A DNA stretch of 64,000 nt from the NCBI GenBank assembly GCA_008921705.1, contig VFFE01007081.1, positions 2,099,965-2,163,964 on the forward strand. Direction: 5' to 3'. Shown one piece after another: positions 1 to 10,854 of the stretch. The notes beneath the pieces were generated by a model. It was not told the origin of the DNA. It was given only the letters and a program-made list of their open reading frames with translations, and searched no databases. Positions within the stretch are counted from its first letter, which is position 1, and every line of letters begins with the position of its first letter. Both the position numbers and the translations under genes were made by a program. The stretch is from Burhinus oedicnemus (Eukaryota; Chordata; Aves; Charadriiformes; Burhinidae).

Positions 1-1581
1 ACCCTCCAGCAGCTGTATTGCGGATCACAGCGGTGATGGTAAACGGAGACTGGAAAGGGGCAGTGCTTTTACTGCAGAGTAAATGTGGTGCTTCTGCTGT
101 CAGAAATGTGAAATGTGTGCTGTTGTGTGGGGAAAAATTGGAGGTTCCTATGAAAGCATATCTGGCCTTTATCTTAAACCTTGAGTGCATCAACGAGGAG
201 GGGGGAAGATTTTTCTCTCTCATCCTTTTGCATTCCTTCCACAAATCAAATTTGAAGGGAATTGCCACTTGATAGTTTAGATTAGTGCCATCCTGATTCT
301 TTCAGTGATCCTATAGGGATTTACCCTAAAAAGGAATACTAAAAATCTCTTTTTGACTAAATATAAGCTTTTCACTTGTTAAAGCTGCAGGATTTTCCAC
401 ATGAATTTACATTGCTTTTATTGTATGGCTGTTTATTTGGCCATATTAATCAAGTAGTGCTTTCAGAAGGACAAGAAGGTCCCTGTTACGCTTCTGGATC
501 GGGGTATTGATACTTATTTATCTCAGGGAATATTTTCTGGCTCACTGTATTCATTGATCTTGCAAAGAAACAGTAAGTTTCTTTATTGTGAGTTAATGTC
601 CCTTCACCTTTGTGTAGGAGAAAGGAGTAAGAGCTTTTGGTTGCATGATACTAATGGTTTTTAAGTCTTACACAATAATACAAACACATAATCTTTTTCA
701 ACAAATACATAATCTTTTTCTGTCTTCTAATTAATCCATTAAGCGGAGCTGGCTTGGATATAATTTAAAGTATTGTCAGGACAGTATTTCCAGGTTTTTA
801 AAATCCAATTTATGAATGCATTGCAGATCTCTGCAGGTTCTTATGAAAACTGAAAATACGTATCCCTGAAAACGTCTCTGGTAGTGTCTATAGTAAGAGC
901 ACAATAAACCTTTTAAGAACTGCAATTTTTAATTCATGTTAAAAAAAACCCAACTATTGGGATGATAGGAGGGACATACTGCCTGTGCCACCTTACTGTG
1001 TCACCAGTAGATTTCTTAGTAATATTCATAGCATTGAGAATGGGGGCTGGTTACCTTCAGCTCAGAGCCTTGAATTTCAAAATTCAGGTCTTGACCATAA
1101 ATCTTTTGCTACATATTTAAGGCAAACCCTTCTCAGTATGCTTGAATACACTGGAGGGAGCAGGGGAAATGGGTTGTTAATATCCCAGTTGGCAATTTTT
1201 ATGTTGTTTTCTTTGATAGTTCCTCCCTGTGCTATTTACTTCCCAGCCCAGGATCTTCTGATGTACTTATAAAATCAGATTTACATAAGTGTAAGACAGA
1301 GGAGAAAACAGGCATGTATTTTAAAAAAGCTTACAGACCCAAAGGTGACACTAATGAAGTTAGGCATGAGAGCTGAAGTTCTGGGAAGAGCTTTTCTGCA
1401 CTGAGGTCTCAGAAGCAGATGCTGCAGCCGGAAGCCTGTACCTTACGCTGCCCTGGGAGAGCAGGGGATGCTCTCCATGTCTCCCACACTGCAGAGCACT
1501 TCTGTCCTGCAGAGGACATGTTGCCCACTGAAGTGTTCTCTATCACATTTTGTTTCCTTGATGAAGTATGGATTTGATTAG
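1..1581. other. UST: Intronic sequence of UST (upstream intron, right part)
   Basis: This AT-rich stretch lies upstream of the first recognised UST exon, so it is inferred to be the right-hand part of an intron. I looked for the preceding UST exon (the one ending in the ...RQEERYL stretch of the mammalian protein, recalled from memory) and did not see it, so that exon is probably left of the window. Small open frames at 18-272 and 985-1272 resemble no known protein and lack splice or promoter context. A short direct repeat of a TAATCTTTTTC motif lies near 689-720. No other structure was recognised. Confidence 0.6.
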
Positions 1582-3030
1582 TCACGGAATCACAGAATTT
1601 TCAGAGTTGGAAGGGACCTCTAGAGATCATCTAGTCCAACTCCCCTGCTGACGCAGGAATGCCTAGAGCACATTACTCAGGACTGCATCCAGGTGGGTCC
1701 TGAAAATCTCCAGAGAAGGGGACTCCACAACCTCCCTGGGCAGCCTGTTCCAGTGCTCTGGCACCCTCACCGTAGAGAATTTTTTTCATAGGTTTGAATG
1801 GAACTTCCTATGTTCCAACTTGTGCCCGTTGCCCCTCGTCCTGTCACTGGGAACCACTGAAAACAGTCTGGCTCCATCCTCCTTCAACCCAGCCTTTAGA
1901 TACTTAGAAGCAAGAATAAGGTCTCCCCTCAGCCTTCTCTTCTCCAGGCTAAAGAGTCCCAGCTCTCTCAGCCTTTCCTCATAAGGGAGGTGCTCCAATC
2001 CCTGAGTCATCTTTGTTGCCCTACACTGGACTCTCTCCAGTAGTCCCCTGTCCCGCTTGAGCTGGGGAGCCCAGAACTGGACACAGTATTCCAGTTGTGG
2101 CCTCAGCAGTGCCGAGTAGAGGGGGAGAATGAGCTCCCTCGACCTACTGGCCACACTCTTCCCTATGCAGCCCAGGATTCCATTGGCCTTCCTGGCGACA
2201 AGGGCACATTGCTGGCTCATGGATAATTTCCTGTCTACCAGGACCCCCAGATCCTTCTCCTCAGAAATGCTTTCCAGCAGGCCCGTCCCAAACCTATATT
2301 GGTGCCTAGCATTCTTCCTCCTCAGGTGCAGGACCCTCCACTTGCTCTTGTTGAACCTCATGAGGTTCTTCTCTGCCCAGCACTCCAGCCTGTCCAGGTC
2401 ACGCTGGATGGCAGCACGGCCCTCTGGAGTGTCAGCCGCCCCTCCCAGTTTGGTATCATCAGTGAACTTGCTGAGGATACACTCTGTCCCCTCCATCCAG
2501 GTCGTTGATGATTATATTCAACAAGATTGGACCGAGTATTAACCCCTGGGGGACACCACTGGTTACAGGCCTCCAACTTGACACTGCTCTATTAACCACA
2601 ACCCTCTGAGTTCTGTCACACAGCCAGCTCTCAATCCACCTTGCTGTCTCCTCGTCTAGCCCACACTTCCTCAGCTTCCTAATGAGGATGTTATGGGAGA
2701 CAGTATCAAAAGACTTGCTGAAGTCAAGGTAGATGACATCTACTGCTCTCCCCTCATCCAGCCAACTAGTTATAACATCATAGAAGGATATCAGATTGGT
2801 CAAGCATGATTTACACTTAGTAAATCCATGTTGACCACTTCCAATAACCTCCTGTTCTTCAGCGTGTTTGGAGATGACATCCAGAACAAGTCATTCCATT
2901 ACCTTCCCCGGCCTGTAGTTCCCTGGGTCCTCCTTCCTGCCCTTTTTGAAAATTGGAGCGATGTCGGCCTTCTTCCAGTCCTCAGGCACCTCTCCTGTTC
3001 CCCATGACCTTCCAAAGATGATGGAGAGTC
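1582..3030 (-). mobile_element. CR1 LINE, 5'-truncated, antisense to UST
   Basis: Read on the minus strand this is the 3' 1.45 kb of a chicken-repeat-1 (CR1) non-LTR retrotransposon. The reverse transcriptase begins in the finger region (a VPEDWKKA-like stretch followed by IFKKG and EDPGNYRP, near 3000-2900). It continues through palm motifs such as [14 protein letters not shown] and SGVPQG (ORF 2459-2803), then FTDDTKLGG (ORF 1786-2496), the thumb and the C-terminal tail. The catalytic FADD box reads FTDD. The copy is dead: the two main frames are offset by one base (probable extra G on the minus strand within about 2487-2497), and a few codons after NYRP are deleted. The 3' terminus at 1582-1600 is the CR1-type CACGGAATCACAGAAT end. 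The homology stops abruptly near 3030, as expected of 5' truncation during target-primed reverse transcription. It is almost identical to the shorter copy at 42.4-42.8 kb. Confidence 0.93.
1786..2803 (-). pseudogene. Broken CR1 ORF2 reverse-transcriptase remnant
   Basis: Two overlapping minus-strand frames (2459-2803, 114 aa, and 1786-2496, 236 aa) are consecutive parts of one CR1 ORF2 reverse transcriptase domain. The first holds the [13 protein letters not shown] palm segment and the SGVPQG turn. The second opens just before the metal-binding box, which reads FTDD where active CR1 enzymes have FADD. It then runs through the [12 protein letters not shown] and [20 protein letters not shown] stretches (shown only in part) that are typical of CR1. 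A single-base shift near 2490 separates the frames, the upstream part (3000-2810) contains stops, and the endonuclease domain is missing altogether. No protein is expected. Confidence 0.85.
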
Positions 3031-4015
3031 ATTGGTTTGATATTGATGTGTATCAAGCCTATTGCATTATAGAAGCATGTGCCTTTAAGAATGACGACTG
3101 GTTTTGCAAAGGTGAGATCCTGTCATATTTGCTTATGTTGTCTTGCACTTGGTTTTTTTGCCCTGTACGTCTCTTCGGAGTGAGTGGGTCTGCTTGCAGA
3201 GCGAGGGTCTGTTAGACTAGATAAGGATAATGGAATTCAACCCCACTTGCAGGTACATTTAATATTGGGGTAGAGTAAAGCTAGAAATGGAATACAGTTC
3301 CTCAGGGTTCAATAGCTATGACTTTTTTTTGAAAAATGATAAATAGCTCCTAATTAGATGAACAATACATCAGGAAAATGATAAATACTTTCCAGTAAGC
3401 CCTTTACTCAGTGAAAGTTTACACGAGAGGCTCAATTCTGAACATCTGAGGAATGTACAGAATTGTAATCAAAAGTGATGTATGTTTTTATATCAAGAGC
3501 AAGCTGTGCAAATTACAGCTTACATTTGTTCATTCCAGTCACTGAATGAAGCAGAATAAAAAATAAATAAATAAAATAATTGTTGTCTCAATTTGACTTA
3601 TTCTGGCTACTTCAGGTTTCCCTCAGGGTGTATTTAGAGGAAAGAAGAGTCTGAAAATAATCTCCTGAATATTTTAAATATAACTCAATATGAAAGTTGA
3701 TCCATGTGTCCCACTGAATCATGCAGTAATCTCAATATAATAGTTGTGTTATTTGCAGCAAGAAAAAAAATTTGGCTTTTGCATTCTAGGACAAAATCAC
3801 TATTCCCACCCAACCCCCCCTGAAACTTTCTAATGATATTTAGAAGTAGATGAATTGAATGGTAGATTACTTTTAATGTATTTGGTATAGCCTCAGCACA
3901 ATTCTTTGACTCTGAGATGACTGGATAAAGTATGAGGTAAAGAAAACGGTTTTTTAATAGGGAAAGGAAAATGCAGTATTCAACCTCTTTCTTTTTTTTC
4001 TTTCCTCCCCCACAG
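3031..4015. other. UST: UST intron up to the exon acceptor
   Basis: Unique AT-rich intron sequence lies between the CR1 copy and the next UST exon. It ends in a strong polypyrimidine tract (about 3982-4013) followed by CCCCCACAG, a consensus 3' splice site. A short AAAT-rich run lies at 3556-3579. Minus-strand open frames over this stretch (3685-4020) are low in complexity and are judged chance. Confidence 0.6.
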
Positions 4016-4113
4016 GACATTAATGTATGTATCCTTGAAAACTACCCTGAATGTTCCAATCCCAGGTTATTTTACATCATACCGTATTTCTGTGGACAAC
4101 ATCCAAGATGCAG
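4016..4113 (+). CDS. UST: UST coding exon (probably exon 6 of 8): uronyl 2-O-sulfotransferase
   Basis: This 98-nt internal exon encodes 32 full residues (DINVCILENYPEC... to ...FCGQHPRC) plus two bases of an Arg codon. UST is a Golgi type II membrane enzyme that moves sulfate from PAPS to the 2-O position of iduronic or glucuronic acid in dermatan/chondroitin sulfate. The translation matches mammalian UST as I remember it, apart from DINVC where human has DINEC. Borders are exact: acceptor CCCCCACAG at 4007-4015 and donor AG/GTAAAT at 4112-4119. The exon carries two close cysteine pairs, C-X7-C (CILENYPEC) and C-X5-C (CGQHPRC). The paralog HS2ST has the same spacing, and there these cysteines form two disulfides, so a structural role is likely here. 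The exon is too short to stand out as an open frame. It joins in phase to the exon at 6344. Confidence 0.95.
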
Positions 4114-6343
4114 GTAAATGTATGCGAGGTATCCCAATTTGTTCAGCAATAGCTGTTGCCAGCATTTTGTCAGAAACTGGTAATAAAGTTATTTGAAACT
4201 GGCAACAGTTATTTGAAGTACAAGAGAAGAATGTAAGTACAATGTAGTGCTGTACGTGGTAACTGCCTGCATATCTTCTGGAGTAAGGAGGGTAGTACAA
4301 ATGTAGTACTATTCTTCTTTCTTCATTTAATATTTGAATAATTCATCAAATCTGGATGTATTTATGTGGACTTTTCTGGGTTGGCAAGGTGGGAGTGGCA
4401 GTGACCATATGTGCTCGTTACTCGATTTGCCTGCACTGTAATTTTCTAACACATATTTAGCTCTGCTCAGATGCTCCTATCAGGTTTATCTGAGGAATTC
4501 CAGGTTTCTATGTTGGTGTAAGAAATAGTATTCATGCTTAAAACTACGTACAGTGCAGCCTTCTACTGCTGTAATTGAGCTAGCTCATTTTAATGTGTCT
4601 ATACCATTACTCTTATCACTGTACTATTGATACAGCGTAGTACACTTCTATGCAATAATACGTGAATAATTTTTAATACCTTCTTGTTTTCAAATACTTT
4701 TGTATTCTTGGTGACAGCATGTTCTTTATTAGGTTTGTTCGACTTCAAGGTATTCTATTTATTTATTGTTACCACTTCTCCATGGTGGAACAACTGCACA
4801 TGTCTTCAAAATTTTCTTTCAAAGGCCATACTTTTTTGTAGCAGTAGTAATAGGTGAAAACGTGTTCATTCTTCTGTCTCAGTTTCTAAGTATCTTCGCT
4901 GTAAAATCCTGCTTTATTTTTTTGACATAAACAAAGGTATGATTAAGAAACAAAACAGATTCATGAATTCATCTTCGTTACACTTTTTTTTTAATGTATT
5001 TTGACCGCATTTGCAAATGCTTCTGTTTGCACGCTTAACTTTTTTATATGAGTAATCTCATTAACAACACTGACATGCCTGAATACTTCCACAACATATC
5101 TATATGAGATTCCCAAGGAGTATATTGAAATACTGCTTTGTAGCTTATTGTAGATCTGTCTTCTATCATGCTCTTGCACTTTCTTCAGCTACTTCCTAGT
5201 CTCAGAAGGAGCTACAAGAAGGAGGATCATAGTATTTGTTAGGACACTCTGCTCTCCCAGAAAATGGACCAATCCAAAGAAGGTGCTAGGGAATGAAAAA
5301 CCTACTCCAGGTCTGCTCTAGTGGGAGTGTAGAGCAATAAGCTTTTCCGTGTGTCATGAGGAGAGCTTCTGACAAATGTTGGAAGTTCACTATTACATAG
5401 AATTTGCAGTAGCCCAATGGAGTCAGGGAAGAGGTGCGATCTCCAGCCCCTCTCAGGTAGCCTGTGTGACTCAGATGTTCATCATACCATCTGGACCCTG
5501 GGAAAAAGCTAATTTCCTTTAGTTTGGGACACTGGCATTATATCCCTTACCAATATGAATGCTGACTGCTGGCTGTTCCCAGGACATAAATTAATAAGAG
5601 TTCATCTAAGGGACTTAGGATTCGTAAGCTTCGTAATTGTGCTTCCGTGAAACTATGAGAGAAGCATAAAGACGTACTGGTGTCCTGCCAGCTTTTCCCC
5701 GTGAGGAAAAAAGATAGAATAACCCTAAACTGATCTTCAAAACCAGTATCGGTCAGAGCAAACAAATGCAAATCCTGTAGCAGAGCTGCAGAGCAGTCAG
5801 GGGTAACGGCAGGGAAGGGGAAGCTCCTGGAGACTTTGGCAGAAGTTAAAATGAAGGACGGGGAGAGAAACAGGCCGGTACCCTCCTGTGTGGTATTCAC
5901 TGGGTAACAGCAGGCAGTAATTGCTCACAGCAGTTCTCCTGATGTGGTTCAGGGACCCCAGCACCCCTTAGCACCCTTCATCACCCAGGGAATTCGTTCC
6001 TCCCGTGAGATGGGCTGTGATTCTGAGTTGAAATGTAGGAGTTCAGGAGTGTGCGCTTTTAAACAACTCGGCAAAAATGTCTACAGAACTGAGTACTTCC
6101 ACACGGTTATTAACCTTTTAATGTGATCATGCTTTTACATGCCAAACTAAGTCTAGATGTTGTGCAGAAAAGCTCAGTAAACTGTTCAGGTTTGATGGGG
6201 GGTTTTTTATGTTCTTTTGGAAGTACAGCACTGAATATATTTTGATTCAGTTGTGTTCTTGGCTTGAATTTCAGAAGTAAATGCATATTTAAATGTTTTG
6301 GTTTTTTTTCCTCTCCTTCTCTCCCTCCATTAATTTCATACAG
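4114..6343. other. UST: UST intron (2,230 nt)
   Basis: The intron starts with GTAAATG and ends with TTTCATACAG. Just before the acceptor there is a long pyrimidine tract (about 6300-6330) and a CATTAAT sequence near 6328-6334 that could serve as branch point. No transposable element was recognised in it. The open frames 5547-5900 (minus), 5944-6126 (plus) and 6110-6412 (minus) are chance: none resembles a known protein, and the last runs antisense through the following exon. Confidence 0.85.
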
Positions 6344-6501
6344 GGAGCCCGGTGAATGGGCCCTTGAAAGAGCAAAGCTGAACGTTAATGAAAATTTTCT
6401 GCTTGTGGGCATTCTGGAGGAGTTGGAGGATGTGCTGCTTTTATTAGAAAGATTCTTACCTCATTATTTCAAGGATGTGCTTAGCATCTACAAAAACCCA
6501 G
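6344..6501 (+). CDS. UST: UST coding exon (probably exon 7 of 8): uronyl 2-O-sulfotransferase
   Basis: This 158-nt internal exon completes the split Arg codon with one G, encodes 52 residues beginning EPGEWALERAKLNVNE and ending LSIYKNP, and donates one G to the next codon. The acceptor is TTTCATACAG/G at 6334-6344 and the donor is CCCAG/GTAACT at 6497-6507. The region corresponds to the helical part of the sulfotransferase fold that follows the cysteine pairs. HS2ST has a recognisable counterpart (NEYFLVGVTEELED versus NENFLLVGILEELED here), which supports membership of the 2-O-sulfotransferase family. The residue after HYFK is Asp where I recall Gly in human. The open frame containing it (6264-6518) overruns into both introns, so its Met and its C-terminus are not real. 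Confidence 0.96.
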
Positions 6502-7063
6502 GTAACTTTTTCCATTGAAAAGCTGTTCTTATAGAAACTTTGGCAAAACCTGCATGGCTGCTGAAAGGTAAGTGTTTGTGTCTTACTGAGTCATTGAAGA
6601 GATTTATCTCCCTTTTAGGGATCAAATTTGATTGATGGGAAAGGGTACATATTCTGCTTTTATTCTTAATGTTAATGGGCAGTTTTCATTCCTGGGTAGG
6701 CACTTGGTACTCCAATGGTCTTGCCACGTGCTGGAAGGCTTCCTGTTTACCACTGGAGTGGCTTTTTCTTCTTTTAGTTCTGTCATACTCAGCTCTCAAA
6801 TAATATTGTCGAAATACTCTCAAAATGGCATCAGCAATATCTACCTGAGTTTTACCCAGGGAGGGGTAAAAGTTCCCTTCTTGCTTGGTGACTTGGTTGC
6901 ATTCATGTCAGTGTGAAATGCCTACAGTCACTGAAATGTGTGTTTTGTACCAAGTTGTATGGTAAAAACACATGGATCAAAGACTGAATTTTGTTTGTAA
7001 TGCATGCAGCTGATGGCTGGCTTTTGACTGAGAGCAGCTATTACAGTAATCAGTCACTTTGGA

Positions 7064-7115
7064 GAAATTATGGGTTTCTGTCCATAACCAGGAATTATGG
7101 GTGACTGTCCACCAA
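7064..7115. repeat. Imperfect 25-27 bp tandem duplication
   Basis: Two adjacent copies share GAATTATGGGT, CTGTCC and ACCA blocks (7064-7090 and 7091-7115). They look like a local duplication within the intron. No function is implied. Confidence 0.75.
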
Positions 7116-8052
7116 TCTCTGCTTCCAGGATGCATGTTTGAAAATTTTGTATTTAGCAATAATGCAGATATTACAGGATAAGTGTGGCATCCCTCTTCTG
7201 AATACCATTTCAGTGGGTCATTATCTGCTTGCAGTTAAGGCAGCTATTTAGAAGGTGTGAGTGTTACTTTGTTGTGGTACTATTTCCAGCCATAGTGATA
7301 TTTTGCTCAATAACAGACGTAAGTAGAGCATGGTATGGTATTGACATGAGACCAGTGCCCAGTTTTGGATCAGTTATTTCTCTTTTCTTTGTAAATTAAA
7401 AAATCAAAAGACCTACATTTGTAATACGTGGAAATCTTAGAGGTTTGCATAATTCAGTCTCCAAGGTTTTCCCGTGGGGATGTTAGATGAGAGAGAGAGG
7501 CAGAGAATCAATGGAAGGATGCTCTCTTTGCAATGAGAAGACTTTTCTTTGGGAATCTATAGGATTTCCTCAGGTGTTCTGTGCACTATAGATTTTCACT
7601 TCTCTTACAATGGGGGAAGCTAACAAACAGCACGTAGGGTCTCGATTTTCATCAGGGTGCCCTAGAAATTGTCAGGTGTGAAATAAGCAATCTCCCAGAA
7701 CTGTTAAGTGCTGGATAATCTTTCTTTTCTCTGTATATTCCAGTATCTGGGGGAGATTTGATGCCCTATTTCAGGACAGTGATTTCCTTTGGGACTTCAT
7801 GCTGGTCTTGTGTCATGTCTGAAGATTCATCTCTTTCCTTCAGTATTCCCCATGCAGATGAAACTTTTGTTTTATTTTTCCCATTCGCTTATTGACAAGG
7901 AAGAATAGAAAGGCAACAGTTTCCTTGTGTTAACTCTCTTCCTCTTTTCATACGTGCATATGTTTGGGGTTTTTTTCAGTCATAATTATTTTCAAGTTAT
8001 TTCTGAGTTGGTGCTAATGCTTTCAAAAAACTTAACAGAATCAGCCAGAAAC

Positions 8053-8056
8053 AAAA

Positions 8057-8095
<39 letters not shown>

Positions 8096-8103
8096 AAATA
8101 AAT
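8053..8103. repeat. (AAAT)n microsatellite
   Basis: About twelve AAAT units run almost uninterrupted, with one extra A near the right end. This is a tetranucleotide simple repeat inside the large UST intron, a class that is usually length-polymorphic. Confidence 0.97.
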
Positions 8104-10825
8104 CCAAGCGCCCTGTAAGGAATCCTACATAGTTCTCCTCAGGACACCTTAGAACTGATCTGCAACACCCTCTGCTGTTGCATCATGAAGTGCTGGGAAG
8201 AAGAGATGTTATTCGGCCCAGCTGTGTGGTGATCCCACAAAGCGGTAGATACTTCAGGCCAAAACTGACCTTATGTTGCAACTAACACTTGCGGATTAAA
8301 TCTATGCAATTTATAGTTTTCTGCTGACCTGCTGCTCCACCTGGGATACTCTTATGGCAGTCTTACTCTTTTTTTTTTTATACAGAAAGTAAAACTTTGC
8401 CAGAACTTTAATCTTCTGTCAGTTGAATATATTGAGATGAGAAACAGACAGTGAAGGACCGTGTACAGAAAGGTGATTCACTTACAGGTCAGTGAATCTC
8501 TGCACCAGAGTCCACTGCAATAAGTGGTTCTGGATTAGACACAATTCAAAAATTGGATTTGTAGGGCTGCTTTGAAGCAGAAGGTAAGGAAGGCAATTTC
8601 CATCCAGTGTTGCTTTAGTGGATTACATAGATTAGGAAGCTGATTAGGAAATTGGTGATTGCTGTCCCACCAACATCATAATATAAACCAAATTAAAAGC
8701 ACCTACCTCTTGCTGTAGGAAGCAAACTTCTGGATGTTATCAAATACATAAAATCATATGTGCATTTTACATATGTCTGCAAGAATTCTGAGTTAAACCC
8801 CTTCTTCTTCCCAAAGCTGGGACACTCTCCCTCATTTCAGGTGCTTTGGGCAGGCACCACATCACTACAGCTTCCGTCCAAGCAGACTTCTTATGAGGAG
8901 CCTTCAGCACAGGTTGATGCTAACAGAAATCAGGAAGTCTGGAAAGTTTTCCTTATCTCCGTTTCTTCTAACCATGCAAGCCATATTCAAGTTTCTTTGT
9001 TTCTTCTGTGTTTGTAGTAAAATTTCTCATCTGAGACACAATGTAACAACATTTATTAAGGAACTCTTGCTCAGTGTCCTCCTCCTAGGTAGCAAACAAA
9101 GCCTGTAGCCTTTTTACCTTCAAAAATACTTTGCTGCTATTGTTCTGAAGCAGAAGTTCAGTAAAACTGTGGCTCTGTTGGTCAGATAGACAGTGAGGCA
9201 TTTACATCAGAGAGCACAGAAATGTGAGTGCGGGTGACTGTCTGTATATGTAGTGACACAGATAACTGCTTAAAGCAATACAACTTGAGTGCTTTTGTCA
9301 GTGATCCTAATGATTTGTTTTACATAAGCTGGCAGAAGGAAACTGTGAAGAAAGGTAAAATATAAAAAAATTAAATGAGTGAAAGGCACTTGGCTTGTTC
9401 AGACATTATTACTAAGAGTTGGTTATGGAGATTTTTAATATATTTTGCTTGCCAGCTCCTGTGTATTTGTTCTGTGCTGGCTTTTTCTTTTCTTTTTGAC
9501 AGTGTCACCTTTTGAAGTGCACACCAATTTTTCTCAAAGTTTGTGAGTTTAAAAAAGTTGGCAGTTCTGTATGACAGGAAATTTTAGTGTCAGAGGTCAC
9601 TAGGCGGATAATTTTCTTCATTGCCTTAATAAAAATGTTGCCTTCAGCTAATCCATATGCCAGATATTTTGACTTGTGTGTTTTATAACAATGTGCAACA
9701 AAATGTGAAACCTCATTGTGGTGCTAAAGTTTTCATTGGAACCAGTCTGGTTTTATCTTGTAGAATACTTTAGAGCTGCAGGCTTCCTGTTTTTCTCCTT
9801 TTCTGCTCTCTCCTTGAAATTAAATATTTTCTTAATGTTGATACCCAGTCAAGAATTGCAAAAGGACTTTCTTTTTTGCTGTCTGTCTTGTCCAAAATGA
9901 CAAAATCTTCCTGCCTTGACCCCCAGAACTGCCTTTGACGAAAGATCAAGGGGGGAGGGTGTGAGGGGAGACAGGACAGATTGTTGAATAGATGGATGGA
10001 TCTAGGTGGGTAGAATAAATAATTATTTTTTTTAAATTACTGTGTTTACTAGATTTCTTTACTAACAGTAAAATTTGCTCAAAATGTTGTCTTTCTTTTT
10101 TCCCCAACATTGAAGGAATTAGGGTCCAGTTGCAGAGCCTTGGATTGTATTTACTTCAAAATTTGAAAGTATTCCTTAACTCTTTGAAAGGCCTGAAACA
10201 GTTACAGCGTAACTTTACATGTAAAATCTCTCCTTACTCTCAGGAGCACAACTGAAGGAAAAATAATTGGTCAGTCCTATTCATTTTTGCTGGCTGCAGC
10301 TCACTTCCGTAGCCTGGCTGGTAGCCGGAAAGCAGAGAATACTTACACAGTTTCTTTTGAAATGGGCACGTGTGGGTTTTGTATCTTTGGTGTTTTTAAG
10401 AGGCAGAAAATACACACTAAACACAGCAAAACATAGAATTTTCTTCTGCCTTGTCAACTTCTGTGGCATGGGGCAAAAAGTTAATAGTATCTAATGTAAA
10501 AGAATAGGCAATAAAATGTTTTTTATCACCTCAGAAATAGCCCATATCCTCTCACCTTTCTGCAGGAGTTCATAAATTTTCTTTGGCACCAGAAACCTTA
10601 TAAAAACACTTCTTCCCAATACCAGAAAAAAAAAAATCTTTGTTTCTTGAAAGTTATATTTTGCGTGGAGGATGTGTAGCTCTTACTCCAAAGCAAGAAG
10701 ACTGACTTAAGCTTTTCAACTAGTGAGTTTTATGGAGTGCAATGAAGTTAGTCATGCTGTCAGCTGGAAGAAAATATATTGTTCAGGTAAACTGTAAAAT
10801 GTGCTTTTTTTGGAAAATGCAATAC

Positions 10826-10854
10826 AAATGTGATTCTCCTTAAGAATCACATTT
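10826..10854. repeat. Perfect 12-bp inverted repeat with 5-nt loop
   Basis: AAATGTGATTCT at 10826-10837 is followed by CCTTA and its exact reverse complement AGAATCACATTT at 10843-10854. The arms would form a 12-bp hairpin in DNA or in the pre-mRNA. It is too short for a microRNA precursor, and no larger symmetric stem was seen around it. Confidence 0.8.

Noticed and set aside
2129..2542. 137-aa plus-strand open frame
   Set aside because: It is the antisense shadow of the CR1 reverse-transcriptase remnant on the minus strand.
1..4015. Search for the preceding UST exon (GDWRGEQ...RYL region)
   Set aside because: No stretch in any frame matched, so it is taken to lie left of the window.
6110..6412. 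100-aa minus-strand frame crossing a UST exon
   Set aside because: It is antisense to a well-supported exon and extends into the intron. No homology was seen.
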